Source: Collinsella bouchesdurhonensis (lineage in GTDB: Bacteria > Actinomycetota > Coriobacteriia > Coriobacteriales > Coriobacteriaceae). From it: 64,000 bases of DNA. A program made the position numbers and the translations under genes. The notes beneath the pieces are model-generated. The model had not been told where the DNA came from and made no database searches. It was given only the letters and a program-made list of their open reading frames with translations. The stretch is taken from contig NZ_LT699743.1 of NCBI RefSeq assembly GCF_900155365.1, positions 312,219-376,218 on the forward strand. The letters are read 5' to 3'. Positions 27,045-35,665 of the stretch are shown piece by piece (the stretch's first letter is position 1; each line of letters opens with the position of its first letter).

Positions 27045-28478
27045 TTAGCTCCAAAGCGAAGGGTCCTGTACGGGGAAGAGCACCGTGATGGTTGTGCCCT
27101 GCCCAAGTTCGCTTTGCACGTCGATCTGCGCATGGTGAAAAACCGCAGCATGTTTGACGATGGCGAGTCCTAAACCTGTGCCGCCACGTGCCTTAGAGCG
27201 GCTTTTGTCCACGCGATAAAAACGCTCGAAAATCTTGCCGCACTCCTCGGGAGCAATACCGATGCCGGAGTCCCGCACGCGCACATACGGACGCCCCTCA
27301 TCATCGGCGCCACAGTACAGGTTGACCGAACCGTTCTCGCGGTTGTAGCGAATGGCGTTATTCGTCAGGTTGTAAATCATCTCGTCAAGCAGACGCGGCA
27401 AGCCAAAAACGATTACCGGGCCCGTATCTTGCACCAAGGCAATGCCGCTCGCATCTGCAACCGGGTCCAAGCGCTGACAGACCGCATCCACGACACGTGA
27501 TAGGTCAACCGGCTCGGAGGCGCCCAAAACGCTCTTCGAAACCTCCGCGTCGCCATACTCGGCCTCATCGAGACTCGAAAGGGTCAAGATATCATTGACG
27601 AGCGCCGCAAGACGCATGGCCTCGTTATGGATACGACGGCCAAAATCACGCTGGTCGTCCTCGCTCGCCACCAAACCGTTCTCAATCAATTCGGCGTAGC
27701 CCGAAATGGTTGTAAGCGGCGTTTTGAGCTCGTGGGTTACATTTGCCGTAAACTCGCGGCGCATACGGTCGTTATCGGCCAAAACGCGCATCTGTCGTTT
27801 AAGCTCCTGGCGCTGCGACTCGATACGCTCAAGCATGGGGGCCATCTCGGCATACGCGGCGTCGGCATTCCGACGTGGGTGGTCAAGATCCACATCGCGC
27901 AGAGGCGCGATGATCGCGCGGGCCTCGCGGCGGGCCACAAAAAGCAAGCCGACAATGCAGACAAGAGCCATAGCGAGAATGGGACCGATTACCGAAAGCA
28001 ACACGGTCAAAAAGCCCGACTGGGCCTGCGAGAGGCGAACCACGCGCCCGTCATCCAATCGTTTCGCCTCATAGAGCATGACCTCACCAAGTGTTGAACT
28101 CGAACGCTCGGAAGAGCCCCTGCCTTCTTTAAAGGCCTGGGAAATCTCGGGCCGATCTTTATGATTGGGCATCATTGCGGGGGATTCTTGGCTGTCGTAG
28201 AGCACAGATCCATCGAGACCCACCAATGTGACGCGCGCGTTGTCAAACTCAAGATGGGACAGCATCGCAATCTCGTCTTCCGACCCATCGAGCGCCGCTG
28301 CCACGACATCGAGCTGGTTGGAAATCTCCTCATGTGTAAGCGTCGCCAGCCGGTTTTGAATGAGGGCCGTACCTACGCCTGTAAGCGCCACGATGATCAC
28401 CATGGCGATGGTGAAGATAGTTCCAAACACACGCTTCGAAAGCGACCGATGCGCCGCCGCAACTATTGCCGCCGCCAT
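27045..28478 (-). CDS. phoR: Phosphate-regulon type sensor histidine kinase
   Basis: 477 aa. N-terminal membrane helix (residues ~18-40), extracytoplasmic sensor (~41-155), second helix (~156-182), a linker, then the HisKA domain with the phosphorylation site FTANVTHELKTP (His ~249). The ATPase domain has NLTNNAIRYN, DSGIGI and GGTGLGLAIVKH boxes. This is the PhoR/WalK-like class. It follows the response regulator gene by 6 bp and pstB lies upstream of both, which supports sensing phosphate limitation. The start ATG 28478 has GAGGCG upstream, overlapping the preceding stop. Confidence 0.9.
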   Translation of the reverse strand: MAAAIVAAAHRSLSKRVFGTIFTIAMVIIVALTGVGTALIQNRLATLTHEEISNQLDVVAAALDGSEDEIAMLSHLEFDNARVTLVGLDGSVLYDSQESPAMMPNHKDRPEISQAFKEGRGSSERSSSTLGEVMLYEAKRLDDGRVVRLSQAQSGFLTVLLSVIGPILAMALVCIVGLLFVARREARAIIAPLRDVDLDHPRRNADAAYAEMAPMLERIESQRQELKRQMRVLADNDRMRREFTANVTHELKTPLTTISGYAELIENGLVASEDDQRDFGRRIHNEAMRLAALVNDILTLSSLDEAEYGDAEVSKSVLGASEPVDLSRVVDAVCQRLDPVADASGIALVQDTGPVIVFGLPRLLDEMIYNLTNNAIRYNRENGSVNLYCGADDEGRPYVRVRDSGIGIAPEECGKIFERFYRVDKSRSKARGGTGLGLAIVKHAAVFHHAQIDVQSELGQGTTITVLFPVQDPSLWS

Positions 28479-28484
28479 ATTCGA

Positions 28485-29165
28485 CTACGCCTCGTGTCCA
28501 GCAAAGCGATAACCCACACCGCGCACCGTTTCGATGCAAGAGGCGTGATCGCCCAGCTTTTGACGGAGCGTCTGCACGTGTACGTCAACTGTGCGTGAGC
28601 CGCCGTCAAAGTCCCAGCCCCAAACGCTTTGCAGCAGGGCCTCGCGTGAAAAGACGATGCCGGGCTTGCGCATAAGGTACTCAAGAAGGTCGAACTCACG
28701 CAGCGTGAGTTTGATCTCGTTGCCGTCAACCGCAACCTCGCGGCGACTGGGAGACAGCGTGATGCCTTGGGAGGACAACGTGTCGCTCACTTTTTTGGTC
28801 ATACCTCCGCGGCGAAGGAGCGCGCGACAGCGACTGGTGAGTTCCATGAGCGAGAAGGGCTTGGTGAGGTAATCGTCGGCGCCGCCGTCAAGGGCAACAA
28901 CCTTATCAAGCTCGGTATCTTTTGCTGTAAGCATCATGATGGGCACCGTTGCGGTTTCGGAATCGGCGCGGAGGCGACGCATGATCTCGAGGCCATCGGT
29001 GTCGGGAAGCATGATGTCCAAGAGCACGGCGTCGGGTACGTGACGCGCGACCGCCGCTTTGAACTCGCTGTCGCACGAGAACCCCTCCGCCTCGATGCCT
29101 TGCTGTTTGAGTGCATACAGGGTAAGCCCTCGAATGTTGTCATCGTCTTCCACGTAGTAAATCAT
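28485..29165 (-). CDS. phoB: OmpR/PhoB-family response regulator
   Basis: 226 aa. The receiver domain has the acidic cluster EDDDN (residues 6-10), the phosphoacceptor Asp ~50 in AVLLDIMLPDTDG, and Lys in YLTKPF. The C-terminal winged helix shows LTLREFDLLEYLM and RTVDVHVQTLRQKLG. It is the partner of the kinase encoded 6 bp downstream. ATG 29165 is preferred because AGGAGG lies 8 nt upstream; the frame extends 12 codons more. With pstB upstream, a PhoB/RegX3 role in phosphate response is likely. Confidence 0.92.
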   Translation of the reverse strand: MIYYVEDDDNIRGLTLYALKQQGIEAEGFSCDSEFKAAVARHVPDAVLLDIMLPDTDGLEIMRRLRADSETATVPIMMLTAKDTELDKVVALDGGADDYLTKPFSLMELTSRCRALLRRGGMTKKVSDTLSSQGITLSPSRREVAVDGNEIKLTLREFDLLEYLMRKPGIVFSREALLQSVWGWDFDGGSRTVDVHVQTLRQKLGDHASCIETVRGVGYRFAGHEA

Positions 29166-29230
29166 GAGGTACTCCTCCTGTTTGCATCTGCGTGCCATCA
29201 TACACCGGCAACATACGCCACCGGGCCATA

Positions 29231-30142
29231 TCAGCCAAAGCGACCCGTCAGGTAATCTGCCGTACGCGAGTCCTTGGGTGCACGGAATAGCTCCGCCGTA
29301 GGCGCATGTTCGACCAGCTCGCCCAGCAGAAAAAACGCCACCGAGTCCGAAATGCGCGAAGCCTGCTGCATGTTATGTGTGACCACCACGAGCGAGTACT
29401 GTTCGCGCAGCTCACATGCGAGTTGCTCGATCTGTACCGTCGAGACGGGGTCAAGGGCGCTCGTGGGCTCGTCCATAAGCAGGACCTCGGGCTTGACCGC
29501 AAGGGCGCGCGCGATGCACAAACGCTGCTGCTGGCCACCGGACAGGCCCAGCCCCGATGCCTTGAGCTTGTCCTTGACCTCATCCCAGAGCGCGGCGGAA
29601 CGCAGCGACTCCTCGACAATGTCATCGAGCTCAGAGTGGCTCTTGATACCAAGTCCGCGCGGACCGTATGCCACGTTGTCGTAAATGCTCATTGGAAAAG
29701 GATTGGGACGCTGAAACACCATGCCCACCCGCTGGCGCAGGCGCGTGACGTTGTAATCGCGATAGATATCGCGGCCATCGAGGGTAATCTTGCCTTCTAC
29801 GCGACAATCCTTTACGTAGTCATTCATGCGATTGAGACAACGGAGCAGCGTCGACTTTCCGCAGCCAGAAGGACCGATAAACGAGGTGATCTCGCGTTCG
29901 CGAATGTCGATATTCACGTTTTTGAGGGCCTGGTGATCGCCATAGAAAAGGTCAAGATGCGACACCGATATGCGCACCTCATGATGAGACAGCTGCACTG
30001 CAGCCTGCGGCATCTCCCCCATCATTTCGCGCTCATGCGCCTCCTTGGCCGCCAGGGCCATGGCATCTGCAGGATCGAGACCAACCTCAACAGGCGCTAT
30101 ATCAACAGCAGGTTCACTCACGCGCGATACCTCCTCAATCAT
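29231..30142 (-). CDS. pstB: Phosphate ABC transporter ATP-binding protein
   Basis: About 303 aa. Complete ATPase: Walker [10 protein letters not shown], PstB-typical [17 protein letters not shown], signature LSGGQQQRL, Walker [13 protein letters not shown], switch His in VTHNM. The first ~55 residues are an extra, acidic N-terminal extension before the usual [13 protein letters not shown] start. ATG 30142 has AAGG ~10 nt upstream; ATG 30181 is also possible. No pstS, pstC, pstA or phoU gene is adjacent: upstream is the divergent DD-carboxypeptidase. The gene leads directly into phoB-phoR. It must work with permeases encoded elsewhere. Confidence 0.92.
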   Translation of the reverse strand: MIEEVSRVSEPAVDIAPVEVGLDPADAMALAAKEAHEREMMGEMPQAAVQLSHHEVRISVSHLDLFYGDHQALKNVNIDIREREITSFIGPSGCGKSTLLRCLNRMNDYVKDCRVEGKITLDGRDIYRDYNVTRLRQRVGMVFQRPNPFPMSIYDNVAYGPRGLGIKSHSELDDIVEESLRSAALWDEVKDKLKASGLGLSGGQQQRLCIARALAVKPEVLLMDEPTSALDPVSTVQIEQLACELREQYSLVVVTHNMQQASRISDSVAFFLLGELVEHAPTAELFRAPKDSRTADYLTGRFG

Positions 30143-30257
30143 TTCAACGCTACCTTGCCGATAGTACGCATACGCTTTCATGACGGAATAAGCGATATGT
30201 CAGGAAATCGTAAAGACGCAGATTGCGAGAGGTTTTGCCTCGAAGCAGGTTTGGGCC

Positions 30258-30382
30258 GGGCGGGGCGGGCCTATATATCGTCCTGGCGCAGTTACGCAGA
30301 GAGGGTTCACCCGTTCGCCTCGAACGGGTGAACCCTCTCGAGTATGTTTGAGCACAGGATGATATATAGGCCCGCCCCGCCC
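30258..30382. repeat. Nested double inverted repeat between pstB and the DD-carboxypeptidase
   Basis: Outer arms of 28 bp (30258-30285 and 30355-30382; one mismatch, a possible G-U) enclose inner arms of 19 bp (30299-30317 and 30321-30339; perfect, 3-nt loop). The outer arms start with GGGCGGGGCGGGCC and the inner ones contain GGGTTCACCCGTTCG. As RNA this would be a ~125-nt two-storey hairpin. It lies in a 320-bp divergent region with no gene. Confidence 0.75.
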
Positions 30383-30462
30383 ACGTCAATTGCAGCTCTA
30401 CTGGGAGCCGTTGCGCGACTGCGCTGGCCTCACCCTCCGACACTGAATGAAAGCGAGCGATT

Positions 30463-31824
30463 GTGAGCACCCGCCATAACGCCCTGAACCTTCGTCTTTC
30501 CGCCTTTATGGCAGCACTCCTTTGTGCCCTGTTCATCACGGCCATGCCCGCCGTTGCACTGGCCGACCAACCCGACACCGATATCGTCTGTGGCACTGCC
30601 GAATCCGAACGCCAGGACGCCGCAGCAGACCGTCCCGACATCTCGGCACTTCACGCCATCGTGGTGGGCAAAGACGGCACCGTCTATTACGAGCGTGCGG
30701 CCGACGAGCAGGTAAAGATCGCCTCGATCACCAAGGTCATGACCGCCATCGTGGCGCTCGACAACGCCCCGCTCGACACCACCATCACCGTCGACCACGC
30801 CGCGGCAACCGTAGGCCAGTCTTCAGCGGACCTCAAAGAGGGCGACACCATGACACTCGAGACGGCACTGAGGGCACTTCTCATCCCCTCGGGCAATGAC
30901 GCCGGCATGGCGATTGCGCGCTCTGTCGGCGCGATTATCGACCCTTCTTCCGACGACCCCTATGGTGTCTTTATCGATGCCATGAACAAAAAGGCCCAGG
31001 AACTGGGCATGGACAGCAAGTTCACCAACCCCCATGGCCTTGATTTCGACGGCTGGGAGGGCGACATGCACTCCTCTGCGCGCGATGTCGCAACCATGTT
31101 CTCCTACGCCATGCGCAATGACGACTTCCGTGCACTTACCTCTTCCACCGATAATGTCGCGCACGTTACCGGCTCCGATGGCACCAAGCGCGAGATCACG
31201 ATGGTCGAGCGCAACAAGATTTTGGGCACGAACGGCAATATCGGCGGAAAAACGGGCGGCACCTACGAGGCCCTGCAGTGCTTTGTGGGCGCGTTCTCGC
31301 GCGAAAATGGCGGCGAAATCTACACCGTTGTGCTTGGATGCGATGGCGACGAAGTACGCTTTGCCGACACCCTCACCCTAGCAAACTGGTACTACGACCA
31401 CATCGTCGACTACCCCGCCGTCACCTCGAACATGACTGCAGCGGATGGCCAGCTGCTCGTAGCGCGCGCCACCGACTCCGACTGGACCGATAAAACCGTC
31501 GACGTCACCGCCGAGGACCCCACGCAAACGGCACAGATATTCAGCCTCGCCGGAGAGGTCAAGCAAAAACTCGACCTCAAGACGCTCTCGGGCGATATCA
31601 AGCGTGGTGACGATGCAGGCACCCTCACCCTTGTGCAGGACGGCCATACCGTCGCCACCGTCAAGCTCGTCTGCGCCCAAGATCAGGCGGCACCAAATCC
31701 TTTAGAGTGGTGTCTGGTCCAGCTTGACCGCCTCTTTCGCCTGGTGACGGGTCAGCCGCAACAAGCAGAATCCAGCCTCGTCGCCACAGCGCCCTCGCCC
31801 CTAGAGATCGACGGCACGAAGTAA
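30463..31824 (+). CDS. dacA: D-alanyl-D-alanine carboxypeptidase (penicillin-binding protein, S11 family)
   Basis: 453 aa. It trims the terminal D-Ala of peptidoglycan stem peptides outside the membrane. A Sec signal peptide (LRLSAFMAALLCALFITAM, cleavage probably after ALA-D) precedes the catalytic domain. All three motifs are present: SITK (SxxK), SGN (SxN) and KTGG. A C-terminal region of ~150 residues carries a moderately hydrophobic segment and ends without a clear membrane anchor. GTG 30463 is the start; the upstream AAGCGAG is a modest ribosome site. Followed by a good terminator. Confidence 0.93.
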   Translation: MSTRHNALNLRLSAFMAALLCALFITAMPAVALADQPDTDIVCGTAESERQDAAADRPDISALHAIVVGKDGTVYYERAADEQVKIASITKVMTAIVALDNAPLDTTITVDHAAATVGQSSADLKEGDTMTLETALRALLIPSGNDAGMAIARSVGAIIDPSSDDPYGVFIDAMNKKAQELGMDSKFTNPHGLDFDGWEGDMHSSARDVATMFSYAMRNDDFRALTSSTDNVAHVTGSDGTKREITMVERNKILGTNGNIGGKTGGTYEALQCFVGAFSRENGGEIYTVVLGCDGDEVRFADTLTLANWYYDHIVDYPAVTSNMTAADGQLLVARATDSDWTDKTVDVTAEDPTQTAQIFSLAGEVKQKLDLKTLSGDIKRGDDAGTLTLVQDGHTVATVKLVCAQDQAAPNPLEWCLVQLDRLFRLVTGQPQQAESSLVATAPSPLEIDGTK

Positions 31825-31847
31825 TACGTCCCGGCATATCGATACGC

Positions 31848-31892
31848 AAAAACGAGCCCGTGCAGACCCGCGGTCTTGCACAGGCTCGTTTT
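31848..31892. terminator. Bidirectional terminator between dacA and the PHP gene
   Basis: AACGAGCC (31851-31858) pairs with GGCTCGTT (31883-31890), with GACC/GGTC pairing inside, A-run before and TTTT after. It can end both converging genes. Confidence 0.85.
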
Positions 31893-31933
31893 ACATCACG
31901 CTTTGAATGGTCGATGGCGCCGAAAGCCCAATC

Positions 31934-32902
31934 CTATTGCAACGTTTGCTCAATCTCGAAAAGGGCATTCAGGCGCTCGGTGGCCTCTTGCGGCGCCAGG
32001 TACGCAGTACCCAAGCAAGGAGCCGAGCTGTAGCGGCCATGGAAATCGCTGCCGCCGGTAACGAATAGGCCAAAACGCTCTGCCGCCTCAAAGGCGCGAT
32101 CAACATCTTCAGGAGTATGCGAAGGATGATATGCCTCGATGCCCATAAGACCGCAGGCAATCAAATCAGGGATGGCAGACCACGAATCTTTTTGACCCGG
32201 GTGGGCAAGCACCGGCACGCCGCCCTGCTCACGAATGGCACGCACAACCTTTTTTACCTTGGGATACTCGATGGAACGCGCGGCGATACCGTCCTTTTTG
32301 AAGAACACATCCCAGCAGAACTGATAATCCGGGTCGTTTTTAGGGCGGCCCGTCAGCGCCTGCATGATATGCGTCTTGTAGACGCTCGTACTTTGGGCGG
32401 CAACCTCACAGACCTCATCGATGGAGAGCTGTTTGCCCGAAAACTCAACGTTTGCCTGCTTGAGGCGCCAAGCCTGCCACAGGCTGTTCGCCGTGCGCAA
32501 GTACTGCGTTTGGGCAACGATGCGCTCAAGCGGACCCGAGCCGTCGGGCGTAACCTCAAGACCATACGCCAGAATGTGGACCTTCTTGCCGGTCTTGGGA
32601 TTGACAGCCGAGACCTCGCACCCCGCAAGCACCGGGAAGTTGAGGGCGCGCGCTCGATCGCGAATGAAGGATAGCTGAGACACGCTATCGTGATCGGTGA
32701 TGGCAATACGTGCCAATCCGCACGCACGTGCCTGCTCGATAAGCTCCTCCACCGTATATTCGCCGTCCGAGAACGTCGAATGGGTATGCAGGTCCCATGA
32801 GCCCTCAAGGCAATGATTATCTGCCTGCTGCGGCTCACGATACGGAATAGCCGCAATCGCGCCTGCGGTTCCTTTAAGCTCACAAGGCTTTTTCTTAGAC
32901 AT
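31934..32902 (-). CDS. PHP-domain metal-dependent phosphoesterase
   Basis: 322 aa. The PHP domain begins after a ~35-residue leader: DLHTHSTFSDG (first metal motif), AITDHDS, then GCEVSAV, and later VLAHPGQ and SDFHG. This order fits the YciV/TrpH-like family, which hydrolyses 3',5'-bisphosphates or acts as a 5'-3' exonuclease on short RNA. A ~70-residue helical insert lies in the middle. ATG 32902 has GGGAGGG 5 nt upstream. It stands as a single gene between two terminators. Confidence 0.88.
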   Translation of the reverse strand: MSKKKPCELKGTAGAIAAIPYREPQQADNHCLEGSWDLHTHSTFSDGEYTVEELIEQARACGLARIAITDHDSVSQLSFIRDRARALNFPVLAGCEVSAVNPKTGKKVHILAYGLEVTPDGSGPLERIVAQTQYLRTANSLWQAWRLKQANVEFSGKQLSIDEVCEVAAQSTSVYKTHIMQALTGRPKNDPDYQFCWDVFFKKDGIAARSIEYPKVKKVVRAIREQGGVPVLAHPGQKDSWSAIPDLIACGLMGIEAYHPSHTPEDVDRAFEAAERFGLFVTGGSDFHGRYSSAPCLGTAYLAPQEATERLNALFEIEQTLQ

Positions 32903-32981
32903 AGAACCCTCCCTCTCGTGATGGTTGAGGCAATCCTACACCGTTGCCGCGCGGGTAGACAATTCGATTGCCCGCGCATTA

Positions 32982-33023
32982 TAAAAAGATGCCGAGCCTA
33001 CAGCCCCCGTGTGAGCTTGGCAT
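32982..33023 (-). terminator. Terminator after tatD
   Basis: On the minus strand ATGCCAAGC pairs with GCTCGGCAT (one G-U) and is followed by CTTTTTATAA. It lies about 100 bp past the tatD stop. Confidence 0.65.
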
Positions 33024-33120
33024 GCGTACGTTCCATCCCCCACGCTTCATAGAAGCAACGGTTTGTAAACGTATCGGCAACCTTATGCCAGCAAACGGGA
33101 TAACGTGCTAAGAATCGAGA

Positions 33121-34059
33121 CTAGACGGCCGGGCGATCGGCAAAAAGACGCTGGGCGTTATCCCACGCTGCTTGCGCAATAACCTGGGCAGATTCTCCCG
33201 TACGGTCAACGCGATTGTTGATGAGAGCCCGGGCCGTAAGGCCGATCATCGCGGGCTCGCATTCAAGGCCGCGAATGGGCTCGGGTGCCATATAGGGGCA
33301 GTCGGTCTCAAAAAGCAGACGATCGAGAGGCGTTGCCGCAAAGGCCTCGCGAACCTCGGTATTGCGCTTGAACGTAGCCGCTCCGCCATAGGCGATATAG
33401 CATCCCAGATCGCAAAAGCGCTCCATCGTGGCACGGTCCTCGCCAAAGCAATGGAGCACGCATCCCGCCTGCGGTATGCCCACTTCGCGCAAGACGCGTT
33501 CGGCATCCACATGAGATGTACGCTGTTCGTCGGAAGCTTCGTGGCGCAGATGCAGCTCGACCGGCACGTTATGCGCACGGGCAAGTTCAAGCTGACGAGC
33601 CATGCACGCCATCTGCACGTCGTGGTCGCACGGCGACACATCGTCTTCGGCATCGAAGTGATAATCAAGACCAATCTCGCCGATGCCCGCACAGAGAGGA
33701 TCGGCGAGTGCCGCTTCGATGCGCGCATGGATATCGTCCGTATAATCGAGCGCACCATACGGGTGCACACCCGCCAGATATTTGAGAGTAGGAATCTCCC
33801 CTGCCGGTACGGCCTCGACAATCGATGTGCGCAGCCACTGCGAAAAAGCAGCGGGGTCCATCTTGTCGCCCACGGGATCGATGAGCGTCACCAGGGCGTC
33901 CACGCCGGCACGGCGGGCACGCCTCAAACACTCAAGCGGGTCTTTGTCCCAAAACGAGAGCAGATGCGCATGGGTGTCGTACAAAGGGGCCCACGGCTCA
34001 GGCGCCTCGACGGTCTTTTTCTTTTTGATGAATGTCGGCGGGTTAATGCTATCGAACAC
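33121..34059 (-). CDS. tatD: TatD-family metal-dependent DNase
   Basis: 312 aa. The TIM-barrel nuclease family motifs are visible: YDTHAHL (metal His pair), GIGEIGLDYH, the VELHLRHE segment, CVLHCFGED and ETDCPYMAPEP. It acts as a 3'-5' exonuclease in DNA repair or degradation. Start is GTG 34059 with AGGAG 7 nt upstream, overlapping the end of rsmA by 11 bp; a longer frame inside rsmA is an antisense-like artefact. It is the last gene of the HD-rsmA-tatD group, a common gene order. Confidence 0.9.
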   Translation of the reverse strand: MFDSINPPTFIKKKKTVEAPEPWAPLYDTHAHLLSFWDKDPLECLRRARRAGVDALVTLIDPVGDKMDPAAFSQWLRTSIVEAVPAGEIPTLKYLAGVHPYGALDYTDDIHARIEAALADPLCAGIGEIGLDYHFDAEDDVSPCDHDVQMACMARQLELARAHNVPVELHLRHEASDEQRTSHVDAERVLREVGIPQAGCVLHCFGEDRATMERFCDLGCYIAYGGAATFKRNTEVREAFAATPLDRLLFETDCPYMAPEPIRGLECEPAMIGLTARALINNRVDRTGESAQVIAQAAWDNAQRLFADRPAV

Positions 34060-34909
34060 GTTCAAGCTCCTGGGCGAGCGCGATGAAATCGGTGGTTGCA
34101 AGCGTCTCCGCACGCGTCGTGGGCGCGATGCCGGCGGCGGCGAAGGCGGCATCGAGCACGTCTTTCTCAAACCCGTTTGCGCTCATGGAATTGCGAATGG
34201 TCTTACGGCGTTGGGCAAAGGCGGCATCGATCACGCGCGCCACCTGTTCTTCGCCCAGACCGTCGGGCAGTGCCATGTCCACGCGGTCGATACGCACCAC
34301 AGCAGAATCGACATGCGGGGCAGGCATAAAGCAGCGCGGCGGCACCTCAAAGCGCCCCGTCACTGTGCCATAGAGTCCGAGCTTTGCCGTATAGCCGCCG
34401 TATGTTCTGTTGCCAGGAGCTGCGGCGATGCGATCGGCAACCTCTTTTTGAACCATCACCACCGCGCGCTTGAGCGCAGGCATGGTTTGGAAGAACTGCA
34501 AGATAATCGTCGCGGCAACGTTATAGGGCAGGTTTGCCACAAAGACCGTAGGCTCGCCTTCTGCTACCTGCGCAATCTGCTCCGGCGTCACTTTAAGGGC
34601 GTCGCCCATAATAAAGCGGAAATTATCGGTATCGTACTCGTGCGATGCCAACACCGGTTCCAGCTCGGAGTCGGCCTCAATAGAGACCACGCGCGATGCC
34701 TCCTGAGTAAGCGCCAAAGTGAGGGTGCCAATGCCCGGCCCCACCTCGAGCACGCACTCGCTTCCATCGAGCTCTGCAAGGTTGCAAATGCGCTCGATTA
34801 CATGATTGTCGATCAAAAAGTTCTGACCCAGGCGATGCTTTGTTGCAAGGCCAAACTCTTCAAGGAGCTGGCGCGTGGCAGAAGCGCTTGCAAGCGGCGA
34901 TTGCGTCAT
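34049..34909 (-). CDS. rsmA: 16S rRNA adenine(1518/1519)-N6 dimethyltransferase
   Basis: 286 aa. It dimethylates the two adjacent adenines of the 3' hairpin of 16S rRNA during 30S maturation (KsgA). Seen: the N-terminal KHRLGQNFLID, the SAM-binding EVGPGIGTLT, and the catalytic NLPYNVA motif. The C-terminal helical domain has HVDSAVVRI and RRKTIRNSM. ATG 34909 has GAGGA 8 nt upstream. It lies between the HD gene and tatD. Confidence 0.96.
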   Translation of the reverse strand: MTQSPLASASATRQLLEEFGLATKHRLGQNFLIDNHVIERICNLAELDGSECVLEVGPGIGTLTLALTQEASRVVSIEADSELEPVLASHEYDTDNFRFIMGDALKVTPEQIAQVAEGEPTVFVANLPYNVAATIILQFFQTMPALKRAVVMVQKEVADRIAAAPGNRTYGGYTAKLGLYGTVTGRFEVPPRCFMPAPHVDSAVVRIDRVDMALPDGLGEEQVARVIDAAFAQRRKTIRNSMSANGFEKDVLDAAFAAAGIAPTTRAETLATTDFIALAQELERVR

Positions 34910-34953
34910 GAAAGTATCCTCATTCTCGTCGGAGCGCAGGTATGGCGCGCGTG

Positions 34954-35541
34954 TTATTCGGAGTCCGCAGCTTCCTCACCATGAGGGGCAGAGGGACTCG
35001 CCTTCATGGCCTCGATAGTCTTTTCCATCAATTCGGAAAGATCCCAGCCCAGGCGCTCGGCACCTTGAGCAATAACCTCACGCGAGCAGCCGGCGGCAAA
35101 CTTCTTATCCTTGAACTTTTTCTTGAGCGATTTGACCGTCAGATCATCAACGCTCTTGGAGGGACGCATCAGCACCGCAGCGCCAATCAAGCCGGTGAGC
35201 TCGTCGGCCGCAAACAAGACCTTTTCAAGATCGGATTCAGGCTCATAAGGCGTGCCCGTGAGGCCCCATCCATGGCTGCAGCAAGCACGCACCACAGCCT
35301 CGTCGATGCCTGCCTCGCGCATGAGCTGCTCTGTGCGCACGCAGTGCTCGTCGGGCCACATCTCAAAGTCCAAGTCATGAAGCGTACCCACGGTCTGCCA
35401 CAGGTCAGCCTCCTCCGCGTGGCCCATATCTGCGGCGTACCAGCGCAAGACCTCGCCCACAATACGCCCATGCGCCAGGTGGAACGGGTCGGAGTTGTAC
35501 TGCTTGAGCAGCTCGTAGGCTTCTTGCGGCGAAGGAATCAT
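34954..35541 (-). CDS. HD-domain hydrolase
   Basis: 195 aa. A single HD domain with the metal ligands visible as LAHGRIV, GTLHDLDFEMWPDEH and a later CSHGWG, then ADELTGLI. It resembles the small HD proteins that act as phosphohydrolases on nucleotides. ATG 35541 is chosen because GGAG lies 6 nt upstream; ATG 35547 is too close to it. It is the first gene of the unit that continues into rsmA and tatD. The substrate is unknown. Confidence 0.8.
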   Translation of the reverse strand: MIPSPQEAYELLKQYNSDPFHLAHGRIVGEVLRWYAADMGHAEEADLWQTVGTLHDLDFEMWPDEHCVRTEQLMREAGIDEAVVRACCSHGWGLTGTPYEPESDLEKVLFAADELTGLIGAAVLMRPSKSVDDLTVKSLKKKFKDKKFAAGCSREVIAQGAERLGWDLSELMEKTIEAMKASPSAPHGEEAADSE

Positions 35542-35604
35542 ATACATCTCCTACTTTCGGCACGTATCTCGCATGATTTTACTTCTCTTCATGCAAGTAC
35601 GCAT

Positions 35605-35633
35605 AAAAAGCGCCCCCGATCACTCGGGGGCGC
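35605..35633 (-). terminator. Terminator after metG
   Basis: GCGCCCCCGA (35610-35619) pairs perfectly with TCGGGGGCGC (35624-35633), loop TCAC, with TTTTTAT following on the minus strand. Confidence 0.92.
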
Positions 35634-35665
35634 GACATCGCGTGATGGCAAACGGCCGTGGGCGT

